Source: Marinagarivorans sp. UBA5868
GTDB taxonomy: Bacteria > Pseudomonadota > Gammaproteobacteria > Pseudomonadales > Cellvibrionaceae
Length of the DNA: 7,169 nucleotides
Direction of reading: 5' to 3'
Assembly (NCBI GenBank): GCA_002432095.1
Contig: DJFQ01000170.1
Location: 11,513 to 18,681 of the forward strand
In this document: in pieces, positions 1 through 4,734 of the stretch
Layout: each line of letters starts with the position of its first letter
Position numbering within the stretch: the stretch's first letter is position 1
Program-made: the position numbers and the translations under genes
Notes under the pieces: model-generated
Told to the model about the DNA's origin: nothing
The model's input: the letters and a program-made list of their open reading frames with translations, nothing else
Databases searched by the model: none

Positions 1-98
1 GCGATGGACTCCTGATACAAATCGCGATACTGCTGCGCATTGACGTGGCTGGCGGCCGCCAACTTGTTATTAACAGGATAAATATGTCGCTCGGACAT
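1..98 (-). CDS. acs: Acetyl-CoA synthetase, N-terminal fragment (partial)
   Basis: Only the first 32 codons are in the window; the gene runs off the left edge. The visible protein begins MSERHIYPVNN and continues SHVNAQQYRDLYQESI, which matches the conserved N-terminus of AMP-forming acetyl-CoA synthetases. In that family this segment precedes the adenylate-forming domain. The enzyme converts acetate, ATP and CoA to acetyl-CoA in the cytoplasm through acetyl-AMP, and is used for acetate scavenging. The ATG at 96-98 is preceded by a strong purine-rich ribosome site (AGGGGAG in the 99-110 stretch). It is codirectional with panC-panD but separated from panD by a terminator-like hairpin, so it is probably its own transcription unit. 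The catalytic motifs lie outside the window; the call rests on N-terminal similarity alone. Confidence 0.85.
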   Translation of the reverse strand, partial: MSERHIYPVNNKLAAASHVNAQQYRDLYQESI

Positions 99-115
99 GG
101 GCGCTCCCCTTTATT

Positions 116-148
116 GTGTTTTAAAGAAGTCGTGTTTTAAAAGAAGTC
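116..148. repeat. Tandem 16/17-nt repeat in the acs leader
   Basis: Two adjacent near-identical units, 116-131 and 132-148, read GTGTTTTAAA(A)GAAGTC and differ by a single extra A. They lie directly upstream of the acs ribosome site. Each unit contains the short palindromic core TTTAAA. They could be a duplicated operator or promoter element, or simple slippage; the sequence does not decide. Confidence 0.75.
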
Positions 149-194
149 GAATTCACTCATCTTAGCGGAAAACGATGGGAAGCGCCGCGCGGGC

Positions 195-224
195 AAAAGA
201 CGCTGCCCGGGTCATCCCGGGCAG
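195..224 (-). terminator. Probable intrinsic terminator after panD
   Basis: A perfect 9-bp inverted repeat, CTGCCCGGG (203-211) and CCCGGGCAG (216-224), encloses a 4-nt loop. Read on the minus strand, the stem is followed within 2 nt by TCTTTT. It starts 6 bp beyond the panD stop codon. The U-tract is short, so termination may be partial. No T-run follows on the plus strand. Confidence 0.65.
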
Positions 225-229
225 ATAAA

Positions 230-610
230 TCAGGCTACCTGGACGGGAATGGTGTTAGACGTGCGCTCCACTTTGTTGCGCTCACCGAGATAGACCAGTT
301 TGGGCTTAAAATTCTCCGCTTCTGCGGTATTGAACTGGGCGTAGGCCGCAATGATCACCCGGTCGCCCAATTGAACTTTACGGGCTGCCGCACCGTTCAT
401 GGAGATAGTGCCGGATCCCGCCTTGGCGAGAATGACGTAGGTAGTGAAACGCTCGCCGTTGTCGACGTTATAGATGTCAATCTGCTCGAATTCACGCAGC
501 CCCGCGAGCCTGACCAGATCTGCATCTATGGCACAGGAACCGTCATACCAAAGCTCAGCCTGGGTGACGCGCGCCATATGCAGCTTGCCTTTCAAAAGAG
601 TGATTTGCAT
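230..610 (-). CDS. panD: Aspartate 1-decarboxylase (pyruvoyl enzyme precursor)
   Basis: PanD decarboxylates L-aspartate to beta-alanine, the amine half of pantothenate, in the cytoplasm. The 126-residue length equals that of the E. coli enzyme. The self-cleavage site is intact: Gly24-Ser25 within YDGSCAID, where Ser25 becomes the N-terminal pyruvoyl group of the alpha chain. Lys9 (in LKGKLH), Arg54, Thr57 and Tyr58 (in ERFTTY) match family residues used in catalysis and processing. The C-terminus ends IPVQVA as in E. coli. The start at 608-610 is chosen because it restores the full beta chain and has AGAGGT 5 nt upstream; the later Met12 would remove Lys9. It follows panC by 104 bp on the same strand and its product is used by PanC. 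In enterics PanZ/PanM triggers maturation; no such gene is visible here. Confidence 0.97.
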   Translation of the reverse strand: MQITLLKGKLHMARVTQAELWYDGSCAIDADLVRLAGLREFEQIDIYNVDNGERFTTYVILAKAGSGTISMNGAAARKVQLGDRVIIAAYAQFNTAEAENFKPKLVYLGERNKVERTSNTIPVQVA

Positions 611-677
611 GGTTTACCTCTATGGTCCAAAACCCGGCATTGATCAAAATTCCGCCAACCATCGTGCGGGCGCGCGT

Positions 678-683
678 ATTGTA
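678..683 (-). promoter_or_regulatory. Possible panD promoter (-10 element)
   Basis: In the 104-bp panC-panD spacer the minus strand reads GCTACAATACGCGC. The -10-like TACAAT (678-683) is followed by a GC-rich stretch. No convincing -35 lies 17 bp upstream (AAGCAA), so this is a weak candidate for a secondary promoter; panD may simply be cotranscribed with panC. Confidence 0.3.
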
Positions 684-714
684 GCGCAACCTCTGCACAC
701 TTGCTTTTCCTGCT

Positions 715-1575
715 TTACCGTTCGTCGTCCAGCCTCAAACTGACATTATCGATCAGCCGTGCAGATTGAGTGTACATGGCACCTAGCACGGTGATTTGTC
801 CGTCATCGTGAGCCGCTGGCTCCAGCGTTTTGCTGTTGCTGATCGTCACATAGTCGGGGCGAAAACCGGCAGCTTCAATCTGACGTTTGGCATCCGACTC
901 AAGCGCCGGAAAGTTCCGCTCACCGTTCTGCACCCTTTCTGCGATCTGCTTCAGACTGCGATACAGACAATTCACTCTGGGGCGTTCGTCGGGCGACAGA
1001 TAACCGTTGCGTGAACTCATCGCCAAGCCGTCGCTCTCCCGCACGATTTCTCCTTCAATAATCTCCACCGGCATGCACAAGTCTTGCGCCATACGCCGAA
1101 TGATCGCCAGTTGTTGATAGTCCTTCAGGCCAAATATGGCCATATCAGGCTGCACTATATTGAACAGCTTGGCGACTACAGTCGTTACGCCCTCAAAATG
1201 ACCAGGTCGACTGGCGCCACAGAGAATATTTGCCATGGTCGGCACAATCACTCGGGTCTGAGTGTCCATGCCATTGGGGTAGATCTCCTGCTCATCCGGA
1301 CAAAACAGATAATCACACCCGACTGAGCGGAGTTTCTCTATATCCGCTTCCAGCGTGCGCGGATATTTGTCCCAATCTTCGTTCAAGCCGAATTGCAAAC
1401 GGTTAACGAAGATGCTCGCCACCACCACGTCTGCGTGTTCCTGTGCCTGCTTCACCAACGCCAGATGTGCGTTGTGCAGGTTGCCCATGGTTGGCACGAA
1501 GCCAACCCGTTTGCCCTGCTGTCGCAGAGACGTAAGCTCCTGCCGCAACGATGTTATGTGGTGAAAGATCTGCAT
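715..1575 (-). CDS. panC: Pantothenate synthetase (pantoate--beta-alanine ligase)
   Basis: PanC joins D-pantoate and beta-alanine with ATP to give pantothenate through a pantoyl-adenylate, in the cytoplasm. The 286-residue protein shows the family motifs in order: [10 protein letters not shown] (28-37) with the HxxH nucleotide-binding histidines His34 and His37, [10 protein letters not shown] (54-63) in the pantoate pocket, [11 protein letters not shown] (120-130), GLKDYQQL (149-156) with Lys151 and Asp152, and the KMSKS-like MSSRNGYL (186-193). The start at 1573-1575 is preferred over an in-frame ATG 12 codons earlier because GGAGAG stands just upstream and the family begins at this point. 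Two sites often occupied by proline are Arg59 and Leu64, and the usual Glu of GEKD is Leu150. It lies between dnaB and panD and has its own promoter at 1623-1651. panB is not adjacent. Confidence 0.97.
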   Translation of the reverse strand: MQIFHHITSLRQELTSLRQQGKRVGFVPTMGNLHNAHLALVKQAQEHADVVVASIFVNRLQFGLNEDWDKYPRTLEADIEKLRSVGCDYLFCPDEQEIYPNGMDTQTRVIVPTMANILCGASRPGHFEGVTTVVAKLFNIVQPDMAIFGLKDYQQLAIIRRMAQDLCMPVEIIEGEIVRESDGLAMSSRNGYLSPDERPRVNCLYRSLKQIAERVQNGERNFPALESDAKRQIEAAGFRPDYVTISNSKTLEPAAHDDGQITVLGAMYTQSARLIDNVSLRLDDER

Positions 1576-1622
1576 AAAGGCTCTCCGCAATAACCGGTTA
1601 TGGCCAAGCAATATGGCGGCGC

Positions 1623-1651
1623 ATCATAAAAGCTATGACCACATCGGACAA
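1623..1651 (-). promoter_or_regulatory. sigma70-type promoter for panC
   Basis: On the minus strand, TTGTCC (1646-1651) and TATGAT (1623-1628) are separated by exactly 17 bp. The -10 box matches consensus at 5 of 6 positions and the -35 box at 4 of 6. Predicted transcription start is near 1616, giving a leader of about 40 nt to the panC ATG. It lies in the 222-bp dnaB-panC spacer, which holds no credible gene. Confidence 0.6.
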
Positions 1652-1797
1652 GGGAAGGGAATCAACCACACATCCAAGAAGCACTGACCACCAGTTCGCA
1701 CGAGGAGCTGCTCTCCGTCCACACGGTTCTCCGGCACCACACTTTTCGCCAACTGAGAGGTGGTGCATCAAGCATAGTGGGTGAGGTAAGAGGGGAA

Positions 1798-3201
1798 CTA
1801 CTCGTGAGATTGCTGGAAGTACTCAGCCGCGAGATTTTCAAAACGGGTGAATTTTCCCACGAAAGCTGCGCGACAGGTGCCGATTTCACCGTTTCGCTGT
1901 TTGCCGATAATCAGCTCGGCTACACCTTTATCAGGGCTTTCCTCGTTGTAATATTCGTCGCGATAAATAAACAGAATCACGTCCGCATCCTGTTCGATAG
2001 CGCCGGATTCCCGCAAGTCTGAGTTCATTGGACGCTTATTGGGGCGCGATTCCACACCGCGGTTCAACTGCGACAGACAAATCACCGGGCATTGATATTC
2101 CTTCGCCAGGGCTTTCATCGAGCGGGAGATCTCCGATACTTCTTGCGTTCGTCCCTCGGTGGAGCCAGCGACATGCATAAGCTGCAGGTAGTCGATCATG
2201 ATCATGCCGGGGTTGCCGTGCTCACGAGCGACCTTGCGTGTTCGCGCACGAACCTCGTTCGGTGTCAGTCCCGCAGTGTCGTCAATAAAAAGAAGCTTAT
2301 CCTTGAGCTTGCGCGCCGCCGCTTCCAGCTTGGGCCAATCGTCCTCGGTGAGTCGGCCTGTGCGGATATTACCCTGGTCGATGCGGCCCACTGACGACAA
2401 CATCCTCATCACCAAAGCATCTGCCGGCATCTCAAGACTGAAAACCAATACTGGCTTTGACTGGGTCATTAAAGCGGCTTCAACAAAGTTGAGCGCCAAT
2501 GCCGTTTTACCCATGGACGGACGAGCCGCGAGGATGATCAGTTCGCCCGGCTGCCAACCGGATGTTTTGGCATTGAGATCGGTCAGGCCAGTAGACACGC
2601 CGGTAATGTCACTGTCCGAGCGGAAGAGGAGATCGATTTTTTCGACGGCTGCCTTGAGCAGACTATTAACGTCTGTGAAACCACCCTCCTTCGGGCGTTC
2701 CTCGGCGATCTCCATGACCCGCTTTTCAGCCAGCTGCAGCAGATCATCCGCCCCAAGAGGACCAGGGTTATAACTGGCTTTGGTGATTTCGGTGGCAGCG
2801 GCGATCAGCTGCCGCAGGGTTGATCGCTCCCTGACAATTCGCGCATACGCGGCCAGATTCGCGCTTCCAGCAACGCCACCCGCCAACTCGGTGAGATAGG
2901 CCAAACCACCGACAGCTGGAAGTTCGCCCAGACGATTGAGCGCTTCGGCCACGGTGATCACGTCGATGGGCTGATCATTCTCCAGCAACTGCGTCATAAC
3001 ACCGAAGATCTGCCGGTGTGCTGCCTTATAGAAATCACTGCGCCCCACCACTTCGGCGACGGAGTCAAACCCGGAAGCGTCCAGCATAAGGCCGCCGAGC
3101 ACGGATTGTTCCGCCTCGATAGAATGCGGCAGCACCGGCTCGTCCCCGTGGGGCGGCGGCGAGTCGGAGTAGAGATCGGCCTGTGCGTCGAACGGATTCA
3201 T
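1798..3201 (-). CDS. dnaB: Replicative DNA helicase DnaB
   Basis: DnaB is the ring-shaped hexameric helicase that unwinds DNA 5'-3' at the replication fork, loaded by a DnaC/DciA-type loader and contacting the DnaG primase. The N-terminal all-helical domain starts at PHSIEAEQSVLGGLML (25-40). After the linker, the RecA-like ATPase domain has Walker A ARPSMGKT (226-233), the catalytic-glutamate segment FSLEMP (254-259), Walker B MIMIDYLQL (333-341) with Asp337, SQLNRGVESR (377-386), DLRESGAIEQDAD (395-407) and the Lys/Arg finger segment GKQRNG (433-438). At 467 residues it is normal length and carries no intein. No good Shine-Dalgarno precedes the ATG at 3199-3201. A strong terminator lies between rplI and dnaB. 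The usual rplI-dnaB order is kept, but alr does not follow. Confidence 0.98.
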   Translation of the reverse strand: MNPFDAQADLYSDSPPPHGDEPVLPHSIEAEQSVLGGLMLDASGFDSVAEVVGRSDFYKAAHRQIFGVMTQLLENDQPIDVITVAEALNRLGELPAVGGLAYLTELAGGVAGSANLAAYARIVRERSTLRQLIAAATEITKASYNPGPLGADDLLQLAEKRVMEIAEERPKEGGFTDVNSLLKAAVEKIDLLFRSDSDITGVSTGLTDLNAKTSGWQPGELIILAARPSMGKTALALNFVEAALMTQSKPVLVFSLEMPADALVMRMLSSVGRIDQGNIRTGRLTEDDWPKLEAAARKLKDKLLFIDDTAGLTPNEVRARTRKVAREHGNPGMIMIDYLQLMHVAGSTEGRTQEVSEISRSMKALAKEYQCPVICLSQLNRGVESRPNKRPMNSDLRESGAIEQDADVILFIYRDEYYNEESPDKGVAELIIGKQRNGEIGTCRAAFVGKFTRFENLAAEYFQQSHE

Positions 3202-3220
3202 AGGCTAAATCGCAAAGGGA

Positions 3221-3259
3221 AAAATAAAAAAGGGCACGCGGGTAAACCCGGCGTGCCCT
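3221..3259 (-). terminator. Strong intrinsic terminator after rplI
   Basis: On the minus strand a long hairpin is followed by TTTTTTATTTTT. The outer arms AGGGCACG (3231-3238) and its complement (3252-3259) pair over 8 bp. After one bulged G (3251), CGGG (3239-3242) pairs with CCCG (3247-3250) around the loop TAAA. The U-tract covers 3221-3231. This is a textbook factor-independent terminator for rpsF-rpsR-rplI, yet it stands only 19 nt before the dnaB start codon. Confidence 0.9.
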
Positions 3260-3288
3260 ATCTTAACCACTCACTAAAGGCGTGTCCG
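3260..3288 (-). promoter_or_regulatory. Candidate dnaB promoter overlapping the terminator
   Basis: On the minus strand CGGACA (3283-3288) and TAAGAT (3260-3265) are 17 bp apart, each matching consensus at 4 of 6 positions. A start about 7 nt downstream, near 3253, would fall inside the first arm of the terminator hairpin. Its transcript would lack most of that arm. This is inferred from pattern only; such matches can occur by chance. Confidence 0.3.
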
Positions 3289-3296
3289 CCTACAGA

Positions 3297-3743
3297 TTAT
3301 TGTGCTTCGATTACAACTTTAACAGTCTGGACTACATCCACATGCAACTGCAGGTCGATATCGTACTGACCGACTTCACGCAGCGTACCGGCGGGCAGTT
3401 TGACTTCGGCTTTGGACACTTCAACACCTGCAGCAGTGATTGCGTCAGCGATGTCACGCGCACCAACAGAACCGAACAACTTGCCTTCGTCACCAGCGTT
3501 AGCAGTGATGGTCACAACCATCTCAGCCAATTTGGCAGCACGAGTTTCCGCATTTTTCTTGCGTTCGCCAGCGGTAGCTTCAAGCTCCGCACGACGCGCT
3601 TCAAACTCGGCGATGTTGTTGGGCGTAGCGGTAATTGCTTTGCCCTGGGGCAACAGATAGTTGCGGCCATAACCGGAACGCACTTTAACGCGATCACCAA
3701 CAGTGCCTAAACGACCAACTCTTTCAAGCAATATGACTTCCAT
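3297..3743 (-). CDS. rplI: 50S ribosomal protein L9
   Basis: L9 binds 23S rRNA domain V near the L1 stalk and reaches across the ribosome surface, helping reading-frame maintenance. The 148 residues match the usual length (about 149). The N-terminal RNA-binding domain is complete: [13 protein letters not shown], then the glycine-rich [16 protein letters not shown] (21-36). A long charged connecting helix follows at about 41-75, then the C-terminal domain with [16 protein letters not shown]. The start codon at 3741-3743 lies 11 bp after rpsR, and its ribosome site (AAGGGG) overlaps the rpsR stop codon, suggesting coupled translation. It is the last gene before the terminator. Confidence 0.98.
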   Translation of the reverse strand: MEVILLERVGRLGTVGDRVKVRSGYGRNYLLPQGKAITATPNNIAEFEARRAELEATAGERKKNAETRAAKLAEMVVTITANAGDEGKLFGSVGARDIADAITAAGVEVSKAEVKLPAGTLREVGQYDIDLQLHVDVVQTVKVVIEAQ

Positions 3744-3754
3744 TTGGGCACCCC

Positions 3755-3982
3755 TTATTGATGGCTGTCGGAGTAAGGCAGCAGAGCCAAGTAGCGCGCG
3801 CGCTTGATGGCGGTGGAGAGCTGCCGCTGATAACGGGCTTTGGTTCCGGTGATACGGCTAGGGACGATCTTGCCGGTTTCGGAAACGTAAGCTTTCAGGG
3901 TTTCGAGGTCTTTATAGTCAATCTCTTTAACGCCTTCGGCGGAGAAACGACAAAATTTGCGACGACGGAAAAAACGTGCCAT
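3755..3982 (-). CDS. rpsR: 30S ribosomal protein S18
   Basis: S18 forms a heterodimer with S6 on the platform of the 30S subunit, binding 16S rRNA. The 75 residues equal the E. coli length. The N-terminus [17 protein letters not shown] and the core [20 protein letters not shown] are diagnostic, and the C-terminus is basic then short (LLPYSDSHQ). The ATG at 3980-3982 lies 3 bp after the rpsF stop; a perfect AGGAGG (3991-3996) 8 nt upstream is formed by the last glutamate codons of rpsF. priB, found between rpsF and rpsR in enterics, is absent. Together with S6 it probably represses this operon through the leader described upstream. Confidence 0.98.
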   Translation of the reverse strand: MARFFRRRKFCRFSAEGVKEIDYKDLETLKAYVSETGKIVPSRITGTKARYQRQLSTAIKRARYLALLPYSDSHQ

Positions 3983-3985
3983 GGA

Positions 3986-4423
3986 TTATTCCTCCTCATT
4001 CTCTAGTTCAGCGTCTTCTTCAACACTGTCATCTTCGGCTTCCACACGGGCGGTAGCTTCTTCTTGACGGCGCTCAGCACGCTGCTTGCGTTCGCGGCTT
4101 TCTTTTTCCGCTTTCATGATGGCTGACTCTTCGGTCACAGCCTCGTCGGTGCGCACAACCAGGTTGCGCAATACCGCGTCGTTGTAACGGAAATTGGTAG
4201 TCAGCTCTTCGAGGGCCTCATCGGTGCACTCGATGTTCATGAGGACGTAGTGGGCTTTGTGGATTTTGTTGATGGGGTAAGCCAGCTGGCGGCGGCCCCA
4301 ATCTTCCAGGCGATGAATTTTGCCGCCGGTACCAGTAACAGCCGAGGTATAACGCTCGACCATGCCGGATACCTGCTCAGATTGATCTGGGTGAACCAGA
4401 AACACGATTTCGTAATGACGCAT
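3986..4423 (-). CDS. rpsF: 30S ribosomal protein S6
   Basis: S6 pairs with S18 on the 30S platform. The first ~100 residues form the ferredoxin-like fold and closely match E. coli S6: [38 protein letters not shown] and KAHYVLMN are recognisable. The tail after about residue 105 is low complexity, first basic and Arg/Glu-rich, then strongly acidic and ending ELENEEE. At 145 residues it is slightly longer than the E. coli protein (encoded length about 131-135). In E. coli the acidic tail is lengthened with glutamates by RimK; the Glu-ending tail here is compatible with that. TAAGGAG lies 6 nt before the ATG. That same sequence can pair with the leader, so expression is likely under S6:S18 feedback. 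Confidence 0.98.
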   Translation of the reverse strand: MRHYEIVFLVHPDQSEQVSGMVERYTSAVTGTGGKIHRLEDWGRRQLAYPINKIHKAHYVLMNIECTDEALEELTTNFRYNDAVLRNLVVRTDEAVTEESAIMKAEKESRERKQRAERRQEEATARVEAEDDSVEEDAELENEEE

Positions 4424-4428
4424 TGTCG

Positions 4429-4473
4429 CTCCTTACGGGTTAACAGCCTCCCCCGAAAGGGTGAGGCAAGGAG
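4429..4473 (-). promoter_or_regulatory. S6:S18-type autoregulatory leader of rpsF
   Basis: In the rpsF leader RNA (minus strand), CUCCUU (from 4468-4473) is fully complementary to AAGGAG (from 4429-4434), the Shine-Dalgarno sequence. Immediately inside, GCCUC (4463-4467) pairs with GAGGC (4446-4450); after one mismatch CCC pairs with GGG around a UUUC loop (4455-4458). An 11-nt one-sided bulge (4435-4445) contains CCG. Two helices flanking a bulged CCG next to the rpsF ribosome site is the published hallmark of the S6:S18 binding motif, which mimics the proteins' 16S rRNA site. I infer that bound S6:S18 stabilises the fold and blocks translation. Confidence 0.72.
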
Positions 4474-4525
4474 ATACCGGTGCCCTGCGTAATAACGACG
4501 AGCGCCGGCGGTTTTGGGGCGCGCA

Positions 4526-4554
4526 ATTCTATGGCCTGACCGACAGGAAAGCAA
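4526..4554 (-). promoter_or_regulatory. Promoter of rpsF-rpsR-rplI, stringent type
   Basis: On the minus strand TTGCTT (4549-4554) and TAGAAT (4526-4531) are 17 bp apart. The -10 is followed by a GC-rich discriminator, TGCGCGCCCC, typical of promoters shut down by ppGpp/DksA. Upstream of the -35 lies an A/T-rich stretch (about 4555-4580) resembling an UP element. Predicted start is near 4519, giving a leader of about 95 nt that contains the whole S6:S18-type fold. Confidence 0.65.
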
Positions 4555-4664
4555 CTTTTCCATTTGATAATTTTTGTGCTACCGCTGCGTTAAAGGCGTT
4601 ACACCCTCTTTCGCCCACCGTTCGTCGGATGCCATATAACTTTTTGTGCTCACACTTCTCGGAA

Positions 4665-4695
4665 TGGCACGCAATTTACCTTTGTTGTCTAGACT
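4665..4695 (+). promoter_or_regulatory. Possible promoter(s) of the cyclase-Hpt operon
   Basis: Two overlapping candidates are seen. TGGCACG-CAAT-TTAC (4665-4679) has a perfect sigma54 -24 box, but the -12 box reads AC where GC is expected, at the correct 10-nt spacing. Alternatively TCTAGACT (4688-4695) resembles an extended sigmaS/sigma70 -10 with no good -35, which would suit a stationary-phase c-di-GMP gene. Neither is strong. Confidence 0.3.
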
Positions 4696-4734
4696 CAATT
4701 GAACACAACCTTTGGGGGAGCTAAGGGTTTCTAC

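Larger units (their letters stand above)
4424..4734. other. Divergent intergenic region, rpsF / diguanylate cyclase
   Basis: This 311-bp stretch has no credible gene. The left half serves rpsF (leader and promoter, listed separately). The right half must hold the promoter for the plus-strand cyclase operon. It contains a 10-bp direct repeat TTTTTGTGCT at 4571-4580 and 4641-4650, and two abutting 8-bp palindromes, GTCTAGAC (4687-4694) and TCAATTGA (4695-4702), flanked by GTTGT (4684-4688) and ACAAC (4705-4709). The cyclase ribosome site is AAGGG at 4723-4727. Confidence 0.7.

Noticed and set aside
1576..1611. Longer panC start 12 codons upstream
   Set aside because: The ribosome site GGAGAG lies between the two ATGs and the family N-terminus begins at the downstream Met.
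1662..1889. 75-codon minus-strand frame across the dnaB 3' end and the spacer
   Set aside because: It overlaps dnaB in another frame, is low-complexity Ser/Thr rich and matches no family; the spacer is better explained by the panC promoter.
2198..2773. 191-codon open frame on the plus strand opposite dnaB
   Set aside because: It lies wholly inside dnaB in antisense, has no recognisable domain or ribosome site, and its composition (Ser/Arg rich) is what a reversed GC-rich coding strand gives.
1798..3201. Intein or frameshift in dnaB
   Set aside because: dnaB is a common intein host, but the motifs run uninterrupted through a normal 467 residues.
3983..3985. Missing priB as a deletion between rpsF and rpsR
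   Set aside because: priB at this place is a feature of only some beta/gammaproteobacteria; the tight 3-bp spacing with a shared ribosome site looks ancestral, not broken.
4503..4510. Palindrome CGCCGGCG as a REP-type element
   Set aside because: It is a single 8-bp palindrome in GC-rich leader DNA with no second copy or REP architecture in the window.
4237..4563. 108-codon minus-strand frame overlapping rpsF and its leader
   Set aside because: Out-of-frame shadow of rpsF; the region is accounted for by the rpsF promoter and leader RNA.
4699..4734. TTG start for the cyclase
   Set aside because: No ribosome site precedes it, the added residues match nothing, and the GGGGGAG and AAGGG stretches lie after it, before the ATG at 4735.
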